Origin: Streptomyces iakyrus
GTDB lineage: Bacteria > Actinomycetota > Actinomycetes > Streptomycetales > Streptomycetaceae
Direction of reading: 5' to 3'
Length of the DNA stretch: 64,000 nt
Assembly (NCBI RefSeq): GCF_000717055.1
Contig: NZ_JNXI01000030.1
Coordinates: forward strand, 1 to 64,000
Shown piece by piece: positions 8,987-18,620 of the stretch (within the stretch, counting starts at the first letter, position 1; every line of letters starts with the position of its first letter). A program made the position numbers and the translations under genes. The notes beneath the pieces were generated by a model. The model made no database searches. It was not told the origin of the DNA and saw nothing but the letters and a program-made list of their open reading frames with translations.

Positions 8987-11900
8987 TCACCTCCCGTCCG
9001 CCGACACCGCCCTCCCACTGCAGCAGTGCTTGAACTTTCGCCCTCGCCGCATCATGCACGGACACGGTGCATTCCTACGTGGCCGCACCACCGCGAACGG
9101 CACGGCTGCGCCAACAGCCTGCCCGAGGAGGATGGCGCGCTCAAGGTACGTCGGGTCGTCCGCCACCATCCCCGGAAGATTCCGGCCGACAATGACGATC
9201 AGTGAGCCATGGTGGGCCCGCTCGTACCAGTGAGGCAAGAAGTTGAGCGGCAGCCCCGGCAGGAGGTCGCCGTGGGGGCCACTAAGGGTGAGTTTGTTGT
9301 CGACCAGGCGGGCCTGAAGGTCCCGGCCGGGGACGGACGGCAGGTCGCCAAGGTCAAGGGGCTCGCCGCCGTTATCGGTGTACAGGGTGCGCAAGTTGGT
9401 GAAGCCCGACTCTAGGAAGAGCCGGAGGGTGACGTCCTCGATGCGGCGGCTGCCGTTGATCGCTCCCCAGCCACCGTGGCAGTCGAGGACGATTCCGGCG
9501 CGGTTGCCGCCGAAGAGGATGCATTCGGCGTCGAAGCGATCTGGGGAGGGCTCAGGGGCCGGGCCAGTGAGTTCGATCACGTCGGAGAGGTGGCAGTCGG
9601 AGTGTGCCAGCCGGAGCATCGGGTGGTGGACGTCCGGGTGGCGGAGGTAAAGGAGTTCGGCCTGGCCGGAGTCGTCGATGATCAGATTGCACATAGTGCA
9701 GTACTGCCGTGAGGTGGCGAAACGAAGCGTGAGCGACTCCAGATCGAATGCAGCCAGCGCCTGCTGCACGGTGTCGGAGATCCGCACGCTGCGCAGCCGG
9801 GGCAGGTCGGACGACGGCACCACGGCGTCGTCGACACTGTCCCGCAGGGCGCGAGCGCGGAGTGATTCGAGCACGCGCAGGTCGACCGCGCCGCCGCCCA
9901 CGAGCTCCACGGGGCTGGGCGCGGTGCCGTCCGGTTCCGTCTCTTGGTGGAGTGCCCCCAGGAAAACCAGGGTCTCACCGGCCTCCGGCCAGTTGCCGAG
10001 CGCCTGGTGGAGCGCGAAGGCCTGCCGGGCACGGGAACGCGCGGCCTCCGGCGCATGGAGGGTCTTCTCGGCGCGGGCCAGGTTGAACAGGCAAGTGGCG
10101 CGCAGGGCACCATCGTCTAGACGTTCGCTGATCTGCAGGGCCGTGCGGAAGGACGCGGCCGCGGCGGGGTGGTCGCCGGCCTTGGCGTGGCAGGCGCCCA
10201 GGTTGGTGTGCAGGGACGTCAGTACGGAGTCCATGCCGAGCCTCTCGGCGAGCGGGATGTTCTTGGTCATCAGGGCGACGGCGTCGTCCCGGTCGCCGGT
10301 ATGCATCATGCACGTCGCGGCCATCGCGCGGGCGGAGAGGAGGACATGGAGATCTTTGTGGTCGGCAGCAGCTCGCGCACTCTGTTCGTACTGGTCGGCT
10401 GCTTCGCCCCACCGCCCGGCCCGTGCGTGGATGTTGCCCAGTGCCATCCGGCTGTGCAGGACGCCGTCGGCGTCGTCGTGCCGCTCGCAGTCGTTGAGTG
10501 CCCTGGTGATCGCCGACAGGGCTTCGGTGTGCTGGCCACGTCGTGAGTGGAGGACGGCCAGGGCACGCGTCGCCCGGGCCCGGGTGCTGGGGGAGGCGGC
10601 GTCGCTGAAGTCGGAGACCACGGACCGCAGCATGCGAGCACCATCCTGCCACTGCCCTGCGACGACCAGGGCTTCGCCAAGGGCCGCCCGCACCTGGGCG
10701 AGTGCCCGACTCTCGTCAGTAGCGGCGAGAGACTGCTCCGCTTCGGCCAGCAGGCGAACGGCTTCTCCGATCCTCCCCTGGTGCCACAGCAACTGGGCTC
10801 GCTTCTGCAAGACATCTGCCTGAAGAACTGGGTTGCCGGACTCTTGGGCCATCTCCGACGCGACCTTGAAATGCGACTCCGCCGTGTCGTGGTGCCCGAT
10901 GCCGCCGCTGTATGAGGCGAGATAGGTCAGGGAGCGGGCCGCATGCTGGTGATCGCCGACCCCGACGGCCAGCTCTGCGCACTGCGCGAGGTAGGTCGCA
11001 GCCAGGTCCAGGTCAGCGCGCTGCGCGGCAGCGTCACCGAGCCGGAACAACGCACGGATCTGGCCCTGCACGTCACCTGTCTCCTGATGGAGGGCCAGGG
11101 CGGCCTCGAGCGGCTCAGCCGGTGCCGACTCCGGCCGGGCGCTGGCCGGGACCGCCGCGAGGTCCATCAGCGCCTGTGCCTCCCACTCCCGGCTGCCGAT
11201 GGCCCGTGCCCGTCCGATGTCACGGACGGACTCCTCCGCCGCCTCCGCCTCGCGGCCCGTGGCGCGCAGCAACTTGCCGATCGACCGGGTAGCGAGCATC
11301 TCGCCGAAGCCGCTGCGCCGACTTAGGTCCCGGCTGTTGCGCAGGTAGTTCTCCGCCCGGCGGGTCTGGCCGACTGCCAGGTACGCCTGGCCCAGGTTTC
11401 CCAGGGCAAGCACGAGAGCCTGATGATGCCTGACGGTCCGCCAGTAGTGCAGTCCGCTTCGCAGGTACTCGATGGCGTCGCGGGGCCGGCCCAGGTTGAT
11501 CAGCAGCGTCCCCAGGCCGAGCTGCGCCATGAACAGATGCTCGGCATCGTTGGCAGCGCGTGCCGTTTCAGCACAACGGTGGTACAGATCTGCCGCATCC
11601 TGGCTCTCGCCGAGGTGCCCGGCAACCACAGCCCGGTTGTACAGCGCGGTGGCCGTCCAGTTGACGTGTCCGGCCAGCTCCCCGGCTTCCTGTACGCACT
11701 GGTAGACGCGGTCCAGTTCCTTCCAGTGGCTGGCAACCCGCAGGTGCTCGGTAAGCGCGAAGGCGAGAAGCAGTAGGTGGTCCCATGCCTCGTACTGCCG
11801 GGCCGTCTCGACGAGGGCGACTGCGCCGGGACGGTCCGCGTTCAGCGACTGCAGCGCCTCGATACTGCTCTCGGCGGGGACCGTCGCCTCCTCGTCCAGG

Positions 11901-13231
11901 AAACCGATCGCGTCGGTAGACGACCGCACGCGTACGGCTGTGACGAGACAGGCGTGACGAATGACATCCGCCCGTTGCGTCCCCGACCACGGCGCGGACG
12001 TCAGCCGGGCGAAGCGGTGCTGGATTTCGTGCATCACGAATCGGTCGTCGTCGAGCTGCTCGATGAGGCTGAGCTCGACCAGCGAGTCGAGGAGCGCGGC
12101 CGTGTCCGTGAGGTTGTCGTCGTCGACCTCGTCCAGGGGAGGCTGTGTAATGGCCGCTGCGACGACATCGATGGTGAACGACATGTGTGGCAGGACGCCG
12201 AGCGCGGAGAAGACCTGTGCCTGGTCGGGTTCGAGCGCGTCGAAGCTCTGCTGGAAGACAGGCTGCAGCGCGGTCTGGCCGGCGACGAGGGCCTTGACGC
12301 TGCGGTCGGGGTTGGTGATCTCGGACAGGTAGCGGTCGGCGTTCACGCGGGGCCGGCGTGCCAGGTGCGCCGCGGCGATGTGAAGGGCGAGCGGGTGACC
12401 GGCGCACGCCTCGGACAGAGCGGTCGTCTGCTCGCCGGTCAGCCGGCCTGGGCCGGCGACCGATCGTACGAGCTCCTCGCCGGGCGCGGTCGGCAGTGGA
12501 CCGAGGTCGATGAGGTGGACCAGGCCGCTGAGCCCGCTGAGCTTGACGCGGCTGGTCCCCACCAGCGCGAACGGGCCGTCGACGGAGAGGATCTCAAGGA
12601 GTGACTCCTCCGAGACGATGTCGTCGACAAGCAGCAGGACCCGCTTGTCGGCAAGCGTCGTCCGTAGCAGCGCCAGCTGCTGGTCACGGCGGTCCGGCAG
12701 AGGAGGCTCGGGCGGAAAGAGCACGTGGAGTATTGATGACACGAGGTCCGTGGGGCCGGTCGACAGCGCGAGATTGATGTGGAACTGGCCGTCCGGGTAC
12801 CGCTCCGCGGCCAGCCGGGACATGCGCAGGGCGACGTCGCTCTTCCCGATGCCGGGAGCCCCGGTCACCACAACCGCCGCCCGGCCGCCGTCCGCGCGCC
12901 GCAGCACGTCGAGGCCGGCGGAGATCTCCGCCTCGCGCCCGAACAGGCGCGGGCGCCGTTCGCCGGGCAGGACGGAGTCCTGCACCGAGCGGGACTGTAG
13001 GGACGGCAGCGTCACACGGACGTCGCCCGCCACGTACCCACTGATTGCCACCCCACCGTGTGAGGCGTACGCCGCCCCCGTCGCCTTGACCGAGACGGAG
13101 CCGGGCGCGCCGGCCGCCGTCGCCGCGCTGACTCCAGTGATCGCGGTGCCGCCGTCCGTCGCGCGGGCGTCGCCGCTGTCCCGCACCTCGGCGCCCGGTC
13201 GTGCGTCGCCGGACTCGTTCTCGTCCTCCAT
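8987..13231 (-). CDS. NLR-like protein: paired small-residue motif, NB-ARC NTPase, TPR array, C-terminal SEC-C zinc motif
   Basis: 1414 residues. The ATG at 13231 is chosen because GGGAGCGG precedes it and the upstream gene stops 17 bases before. Residues ~18-66 carry two small-residue motifs (SGDARATDGGTAITGV; TGAAYASHGGVAISGY) matching those in the two neighbouring small proteins. Then RLFGREAEI, a P-loop GAPGIGKS (124-131), Walker B VLLLVDDI (~198-205) and a GHPLAL motif, the signature of NB-ARC/AP-ATPase STAND proteins. Roughly residues 400-1150 are TPR-like repeats. The C-terminus ends NAPCPCMMRRGRKFKHCC, a SEC-C type zinc-binding motif. STAND proteins bind a ligand, exchange nucleotide and oligomerise; here the N-terminal motif would then recruit the partners. 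That signalling role is inferred. It lies 16 bases downstream of the two-helix membrane gene, probably in one transcript. Confidence 0.85.
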   Translation of the reverse strand: MEDENESGDARPGAEVRDSGDARATDGGTAITGVSAATAAGAPGSVSVKATGAAYASHGGVAISGYVAGDVRVTLPSLQSRSVQDSVLPGERRPRLFGREAEISAGLDVLRRADGGRAAVVVTGAPGIGKSDVALRMSRLAAERYPDGQFHINLALSTGPTDLVSSILHVLFPPEPPLPDRRDQQLALLRTTLADKRVLLLVDDIVSEESLLEILSVDGPFALVGTSRVKLSGLSGLVHLIDLGPLPTAPGEELVRSVAGPGRLTGEQTTALSEACAGHPLALHIAAAHLARRPRVNADRYLSEITNPDRSVKALVAGQTALQPVFQQSFDALEPDQAQVFSALGVLPHMSFTIDVVAAAITQPPLDEVDDDNLTDTAALLDSLVELSLIEQLDDDRFVMHEIQHRFARLTSAPWSGTQRADVIRHACLVTAVRVRSSTDAIGFLDEEATVPAESSIEALQSLNADRPGAVALVETARQYEAWDHLLLLAFALTEHLRVASHWKELDRVYQCVQEAGELAGHVNWTATALYNRAVVAGHLGESQDAADLYHRCAETARAANDAEHLFMAQLGLGTLLINLGRPRDAIEYLRSGLHYWRTVRHHQALVLALGNLGQAYLAVGQTRRAENYLRNSRDLSRRSGFGEMLATRSIGKLLRATGREAEAAEESVRDIGRARAIGSREWEAQALMDLAAVPASARPESAPAEPLEAALALHQETGDVQGQIRALFRLGDAAAQRADLDLAATYLAQCAELAVGVGDHQHAARSLTYLASYSGGIGHHDTAESHFKVASEMAQESGNPVLQADVLQKRAQLLWHQGRIGEAVRLLAEAEQSLAATDESRALAQVRAALGEALVVAGQWQDGARMLRSVVSDFSDAASPSTRARATRALAVLHSRRGQHTEALSAITRALNDCERHDDADGVLHSRMALGNIHARAGRWGEAADQYEQSARAAADHKDLHVLLSARAMAATCMMHTGDRDDAVALMTKNIPLAERLGMDSVLTSLHTNLGACHAKAGDHPAAAASFRTALQISERLDDGALRATCLFNLARAEKTLHAPEAARSRARQAFALHQALGNWPEAGETLVFLGALHQETEPDGTAPSPVELVGGGAVDLRVLESLRARALRDSVDDAVVPSSDLPRLRSVRISDTVQQALAAFDLESLTLRFATSRQYCTMCNLIIDDSGQAELLYLRHPDVHHPMLRLAHSDCHLSDVIELTGPAPEPSPDRFDAECILFGGNRAGIVLDCHGGWGAINGSRRIEDVTLRLFLESGFTNLRTLYTDNGGEPLDLGDLPSVPGRDLQARLVDNKLTLSGPHGDLLPGLPLNFLPHWYERAHHGSLIVIVGRNLPGMVADDPTYLERAILLGQAVGAAVPFAVVRPRRNAPCPCMMRRGRKFKHCCSGRAVSADGR

Positions 13232-13247
13232 CAAGCCGCTCCCGAGA

Positions 13248-13592
13248 TCAGCTGTAGTCGATCCCGGTACCGGCACTACTGCCGGACCCGTCAGACGCCG
13301 CGTCACCAGTCCGATCCACCCGCGCCGATCCCGTGCCCGCCCCACCGGGCCTGCGGATCCCGGTGTGCGCTGACCCACCACCGGACGCATTCGCCCGGCC
13401 GGTATCCGTGGCCGAGTCCGCCTGCCGGGGCTGCAACCACGCCCACGCCAGCGCTGCGACCCCGGTACCGACCTGCAACGACGCCCCGACCAGCTCCCCG
13501 GTCCCCGCGCCGCTCAGCAACCACACCATCGGTGTCGCCGCGATGCAGGCCACTCCGACCACGATCAGCACGATCTTCCACGGCCGTGTCAC
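13248..13592 (-). CDS. Small two-TM protein with C-terminal paired TG(x)A..GG..TGI motif
   Basis: 114 residues from a GTG at 13592 preceded by AGGCGGG. Two hydrophobic helices are visible, about residues 4-27 (WKIVLIVVGVACIAATPMVW) and 34-53 (LVGASLQVGTGVAALAWAWL), joined by a short loop. The rest is soluble and carries TGRANASGGGSAHTGI and TGDAASDGSGSSAGTGI, 31 residues apart, exactly the layout of the 8134 protein. It is followed after 16 bases by the NB-ARC gene whose N-terminus has the same motif type. The simplest reading is a membrane effector or anchor switched by the NLR-like protein; this is inference. The membrane helices could instead make it a localising subunit. Confidence 0.7.
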   Translation of the reverse strand: MTRPWKIVLIVVGVACIAATPMVWLLSGAGTGELVGASLQVGTGVAALAWAWLQPRQADSATDTGRANASGGGSAHTGIRRPGGAGTGSARVDRTGDAASDGSGSSAGTGIDYS

Positions 13593-13867
13593 GCCGTCCC
13601 GCCTTTCTCCTGGCCAGCCTTTCCGCAGATATAGCAAGGACGTTCACGCCGTTGCCACTGGTTCCGGCAATCCGGGTTATCCGATGTCGTACCTCGAGGG
13701 GTCCGCGCGACGGTGGACAGGGGAAGGCGGGATCGCTCACCCGTGGCTCACTGTGCAGCGCGCTTACGTGAGCGCAGCCCGGATGCACCAGAGGTGCCGA
13801 AACTCCTACCCTGCCTGCGGCTTCGACCGCTCCCCAGCCGCTGTTACGGGAGCCCTGCCGACCACGC

Positions 13868-16800
13868 CTACTGCCTGTTTGGTCGCGGAACGTTGATCAC
13901 CATGGGTCGTACGTGAAATGGGCCCGCCTGGGAGAGGCTCGTCGCTTGGTCTCGCAGATCGTTCAAGAGAGTGTCAGGCTGGAGCTTCTTCGCCTGGGTC
14001 TTGCGGCCGTCTCCCGTGGCATTCCAAAGTTCGATCGGATACCAGCCAACGATGTAGATGCCTGCATCGGTTCCGGCTTCGGGAAGATACCGACGCGCCA
14101 ACTGCTCCTCTTGCGCCGTCGGCACTTCGTCGTTCCAGGCACCCTTGACCTCGATGACCAGTTTTACGGACCCGCTTGAAGCGATATTCAGGTTGTCACC
14201 TGGTGCGGGCAACGCCTCGACGAGAAGGTCAGTGCGGTCACCTGCGCCGTATGGATCGGTGGGGTGGATCAGCACTTCCCGGTTGACTGCGACGCGATGA
14301 CCAGCCAGTCTCAAGGTCAGCTCGTGTGTGAGGTAGGCGCATAGGGCTGCTTCGGGTTTGGGGCGCCAGACATCAGGGATGACCGGGTTGTCTGCGGACG
14401 GCTTTCGAGGACTCTTGCCCGGGGTACGGTCCCACAGCAATTCGCAGTGCGAGGGAAGCTCCTGGCTCATATCCTCTAGGGCTTCTTGCGCCAGGTCCAA
14501 GAGATCTGTACTGGTGCGGATGACGCGCCGCGCTGGGTCCTGCAGGAGCCGTATCACGTCCTCTGTTCGCACTTGGCTCCAGCTCACAGCGGCATGCTGC
14601 TTGATCGCCGCGACAAGTGCTGCGGCGATAGAAAGTCGATCGGGATACACGCGGGCAAGTTGGCGTAGTTGATGAACTGCCTCCGCCGTGGCTCGCCGGC
14701 TCAGCTCAGGGAGTAGGCGATCTCTCCATTCTCGGGCTTGCTCATCATCGCTGATCCAGCGTGCACCACGAAGAGGCTGGTCCTCCTCGGGGTCATACAA
14801 ACCGACGAGCCATAGGTACAAATCAGCAACGCGGGCCTCACTGAGGGAGCTTTGGATTCGCTCCGTTCCGGTCCTGGCGCATGCCTCCGCCAGCCTACGG
14901 CCGAGATCGCGGTCGGTTGCCGTGAAGGTCTTGACACGCGGCCAGTGCACCTCGGCGTCCGCGGTCAGCAGAGCCTGGGCGGCAAGGACAGCAGCTTGTG
15001 CGGCAACCGGAGTTCCCGGGAGGCTGTCGAGACTGCTGTCTATGACGGCGTGCACGATCCTGCTGTCGGTGGTGAGGAGCGCGACCAGGATGCTCTGCCA
15101 GGTCCGCAGGGCAGCCGCGCGTGCCTCATCACTATCGGGCAGGAGCATGGGGTGGTCTTCGCTTGCTGGCGATCCTGCCTCGGCCTTGGCCGCCGCTTTC
15201 GGACCCAGCCCGAGGCAGGCGGAAAGTTCAGTGGCGAGGTGCTCCATGGACATACGCAGTTCCGCAGCCCAGCGCGGGTCGACCGGGTTGAGCTCGATGG
15301 GCTGTCGGGCCTCCGTGAGTTCCGCTCGGACCACTTGTGTGAGGCGGTGGGCCAAGGAACTAGGGGCGTACCGGGCCGCCAGGCGCAGCAGGTCCACCCG
15401 GACGGGTTCTGTGTAGCTCGTCCCAAGGCCCAAGTACTCGGTGAGAATCGCGGCAGTCCACGAGCCCCACTCCGACGCGGGCAGTTCGAGCAGGCGGTCG
15501 GTTCGATGGAGCTCAGTCAGGAGGGCATACCCGGCCCACGAGCACTTATTGCGACTGGAGTGCGGGAGCCAGGAATCCGCGCGGTCATGTTCGATGGTGA
15601 GAAATCGGAGAGCGAGCTCAGGCAGGTCCGACAGATCGTCGCCGAGTGCTAAGGCACCAGGCCAGGTTGAGACGGCGCCCGACACATCCTGCATCAGCCT
15701 CCCTGTCCGCGGGTCCACGCGCAGACCCCACAGGAACTGCCACAAACTGGCATTGTCCCCCTTCCTGGCCTCAGCGAGGAGCCGCACCTGCTCGGCCATG
15801 AACTCCGCTGCTTCCGGCCAACGCCTATTCCCAGTGCTGTGGTTGCGGCGCAACGCCCGAGCGAGCGGACTGTCGATAGCTATCGGCGCGTAGAGGGAAC
15901 GCAGATACGGCCAGGCCGGGTGCTTGTCGTCATAGGCCAGCTCGAACGCATGGGGGTCGTCCGAAGGGAATGTGCAGGAGGCCAGCTCGCCGTAGACCTG
16001 GATGTGCGCCTCATCGCCAGACGCCGCCGCGTCGACGGTCTGCTGCAGGATCCACGGGAAGTCCTTCCGATCGACTAGCTGATGACGGATCGCTGGCTCG
16101 GGCGCCGAGGATGCGTCGAGCCGCAGCGATGGGCGCCGTTCCCAGTCGTACGCGATCTGGCAGGCCGCTACGCGCGGATCGAGCTTCGTCTGGACGGCCT
16201 CCCTCACGAGCGCTCGAGTCAGAAGCCTGCGATGTGACTGAGTCACTGAGGTCTCCTGCCCGTGCTCGTCGAGTTGCAGGCAATCCGGCAGCTGCACCTT
16301 GTGGTGGTCGCGGAGAAGACGCAGGATGATCTTCGCCACGGTATGCGCGTGCCGATCCACTTCTGAACTCTCGAGCGCGCGGTCGATCACCCCGTTGATC
16401 AGCGAGATCTCGAAGCGGTCCTGAGAGAAGACAAAGTCACTGTCCGGCCGGAGGACCACTGAATGCGCCCAAGCGAGAAGAGCCTGCAGATCCTCCTCCC
16501 TGCACTGCCTGGGCATGTTCCTCAAGAAGTGGGCATAGTTGCCGTACAGGTCGGGGGACGGAGGGCGAAGGGCGGCCAGCACCGTCGCTATGTCCAGATG
16601 GCGCGGCCACAGCAGGCTCAGCAGGGTGCCTCGGAGCTCGTGGTCGGGATCCACGCGCTCGGCGTAGGCGAGATCGGATAGCGAGTCCAGAACACCGGCG
16701 AGGACAGGCACAGCACGACCTGAGTCACAGGTGAAAGCAGCGCGCGCCGCCAGGCGACGCTCCGTCTGATGCCACGCGTCGTTTTTCACCAGCCTCAGCA

Positions 16801-18373
16801 GCGCATCGGCCAACCTGGTATGAGGGGTGCCGGCCTCCTGCGCAAGTTGGATGGCCAGGCGCAATCGCGCCGTGGACTGCCAGCTTGCCGCGCCTTCGCC
16901 AGGGTTGGTCTCCAGCACGTCGGCGAGCTGGTCAGCGAGCTCAGGATGGCGCAGATCCCAGTGAGAGAGCTGCCATCTCGTGTCGCCCAGTTCGACCTGC
17001 GCCGCACGTTCCAGCAGCCGACTCACGGTCATCCGGCGGACCTCGTCGGAACGCACGAGTGCGCTGTGCACCGCCAGACTTTCGGGATCGGCGGTTGCCA
17101 GCCAGCCGCTGGCGGAGGGGTTCATGGCCACCAGCCAGGCCGCAGTCTCCCGCAGGGGTGCTGGGATGGTCGCCGTCTCTCCGCCCGGTGCGCTGATCAG
17201 GAAGAGATTCTCCAGCTGCCGTGGCGTGGTCTTCCGATCGGTCAGGTACCGGGCAGCGAGGTAGGCCGCAACGGAGGAGTGTCGGAACGCCACCCTGTCG
17301 TCGTCCGGCGCTGTGAACATCGCGGTGGTTAGGCATTCCTCGACCACTTGAAGCGTGACCTCGAACGGACCAGCGGCGGTCCGCTCCGTTCCACCCGCCA
17401 ATACGTCGCCCGGCAGATCGTAAGTGCCGGCCTCGAACGTGGCGCCGCGCCATACGGTCCGGTGGCCGGACAACAGCATCCACGCGGCGATGCGTCCCGC
17501 CACCGTTATGCGCTGCACGGCCGTGGTGATCAAGCCTTTTTTGAGTCGGTGACGATCGGGGTCTTCAGCAAGACGCTCCACACCGCGGGCGAACAACTCT
17601 TCTGGCAGCCCGTGCAGCTGACCGTCGGAACGATAGGTCAGGACCAACAGTTCCAAGGTCAGCGGTACGCCGGCCAGCACAGCGGCGCCGGCCGCCTCCG
17701 CCGCCGCCACCAGCTCTTCTCCCGGCACGTCGGCGCTGTCAGCCAGCGTCACAGCTTCCGCCCGGCTCAGCGGAGCCAGATCTACGCATCGGGACGCACC
17801 GAAAGCCTCGGACAGCACAGGCGTCAGCGCCGCTGGATAGTCGGCCGTGCGGCAGGCCATGAGAAAACGAACCCTGCTGGTATCCCGGCCGTTCAGCGAC
17901 CTCCTCAACCACCTCGACAGATACGGCAGAAGTGGGCTCTCGTCAGCCTGGTCCAGGACTATCGTCAGCACTCCGCCACCCTCTGCAGCGTCTCCTTCCG
18001 AAGGCAGGGAGACGAGATGGCGTCCAAGCTCCTCTTGATAGGAGTGCTCGGTAAGGTCCCCACCCGTCACCCAAAGGCACGCGCTGGAGTCTCCACTCCA
18101 GGTATCGAAGATACGGGGCACTTCCTGGGTGAGCTGCTTCAACACTGAGGTCTTGCCAGCGCCCGGTTCTCCCAACACAACCATGGCCCCTGCCGCCGCG
18201 ACTACAGAGGGAAGCGCCAAGGCTCCGTGACGGAATCCCCCTGCATCCATGACCACGTCGTCGTCCGCTCGGAACGCTTCGCCGGGCTGCACGATCAGAT
18301 CTGCAGCGGCGGCACGCTCACCCCGCACCCTGCACACCCGAGGGACATGAAAGCCGAACACATAACCTGCCAC
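13868..18373 (-). CDS. Giant NACHT-like STAND NTPase with C-terminal PD-(D/E)xK-like nuclease domain
   Basis: 1501 residues. P-loop GEPGAGKT at residues 68-75 and Walker B VLTIVLDQADE at ~135-145 followed by RVRFLMACRTADYP, as in NACHT proteins (sensor-1 R). Some 1100 residues of helical sequence follow. The last ~130 residues read GDRTDLL (from ~1378), then KLVIEVKGAWND (ExK at ~1408-1410), then DAGIYIVGWY, the fold order of a restriction-type nuclease. I infer a STAND defence protein with the nuclease at the C-terminus, the opposite layout to the 461-6796 protein. The start is GTG 18373; an in-frame GTG at 18361 has a better-spaced GAGGGAG. It is co-directional with, and 275 bases upstream of, the two-TM/NB-ARC pair, and divergent from the pentapeptide gene. 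Confidence 0.8.
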   Translation of the reverse strand: MAGYVFGFHVPRVCRVRGERAAAADLIVQPGEAFRADDDVVMDAGGFRHGALALPSVVAAAGAMVVLGEPGAGKTSVLKQLTQEVPRIFDTWSGDSSACLWVTGGDLTEHSYQEELGRHLVSLPSEGDAAEGGGVLTIVLDQADESPLLPYLSRWLRRSLNGRDTSRVRFLMACRTADYPAALTPVLSEAFGASRCVDLAPLSRAEAVTLADSADVPGEELVAAAEAAGAAVLAGVPLTLELLVLTYRSDGQLHGLPEELFARGVERLAEDPDRHRLKKGLITTAVQRITVAGRIAAWMLLSGHRTVWRGATFEAGTYDLPGDVLAGGTERTAAGPFEVTLQVVEECLTTAMFTAPDDDRVAFRHSSVAAYLAARYLTDRKTTPRQLENLFLISAPGGETATIPAPLRETAAWLVAMNPSASGWLATADPESLAVHSALVRSDEVRRMTVSRLLERAAQVELGDTRWQLSHWDLRHPELADQLADVLETNPGEGAASWQSTARLRLAIQLAQEAGTPHTRLADALLRLVKNDAWHQTERRLAARAAFTCDSGRAVPVLAGVLDSLSDLAYAERVDPDHELRGTLLSLLWPRHLDIATVLAALRPPSPDLYGNYAHFLRNMPRQCREEDLQALLAWAHSVVLRPDSDFVFSQDRFEISLINGVIDRALESSEVDRHAHTVAKIILRLLRDHHKVQLPDCLQLDEHGQETSVTQSHRRLLTRALVREAVQTKLDPRVAACQIAYDWERRPSLRLDASSAPEPAIRHQLVDRKDFPWILQQTVDAAASGDEAHIQVYGELASCTFPSDDPHAFELAYDDKHPAWPYLRSLYAPIAIDSPLARALRRNHSTGNRRWPEAAEFMAEQVRLLAEARKGDNASLWQFLWGLRVDPRTGRLMQDVSGAVSTWPGALALGDDLSDLPELALRFLTIEHDRADSWLPHSSRNKCSWAGYALLTELHRTDRLLELPASEWGSWTAAILTEYLGLGTSYTEPVRVDLLRLAARYAPSSLAHRLTQVVRAELTEARQPIELNPVDPRWAAELRMSMEHLATELSACLGLGPKAAAKAEAGSPASEDHPMLLPDSDEARAAALRTWQSILVALLTTDSRIVHAVIDSSLDSLPGTPVAAQAAVLAAQALLTADAEVHWPRVKTFTATDRDLGRRLAEACARTGTERIQSSLSEARVADLYLWLVGLYDPEEDQPLRGARWISDDEQAREWRDRLLPELSRRATAEAVHQLRQLARVYPDRLSIAAALVAAIKQHAAVSWSQVRTEDVIRLLQDPARRVIRTSTDLLDLAQEALEDMSQELPSHCELLWDRTPGKSPRKPSADNPVIPDVWRPKPEAALCAYLTHELTLRLAGHRVAVNREVLIHPTDPYGAGDRTDLLVEALPAPGDNLNIASSGSVKLVIEVKGAWNDEVPTAQEEQLARRYLPEAGTDAGIYIVGWYPIELWNATGDGRKTQAKKLQPDTLLNDLRDQATSLSQAGPFHVRPMVINVPRPNRQ

Positions 18374-18620
18374 TCCCTCATGCTCTCAGGTCACACTGAC
18401 AGGCACCCCATTCGCCCCTTCGCTCACCAAGTGCGAACCCGCGACCAAGCTGGGCGGCGACGCCGGAGGGAGCGCATGAGATCATCGTGGCAGCGGCCGG
18501 TACGCATGGCGACTGGCTCCGATCATCCCCGCCCCCGTTGCGTACCCCTCTGCTGCGCACGTGCCGCGGGTCTGGTGAGACAGTCTGGGCACCTTTCAGG
18601 TGCATCGAAAGAAAGCTGCG

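Noticed and set aside
13248..13390. Longer N-terminus of the NB-ARC protein starting at 13390
   Set aside because: It would overlap the two-TM gene over its motif region and reads as arginine-rich sequence; ATG 13231 has a good ribosome-binding site just after the upstream stop.
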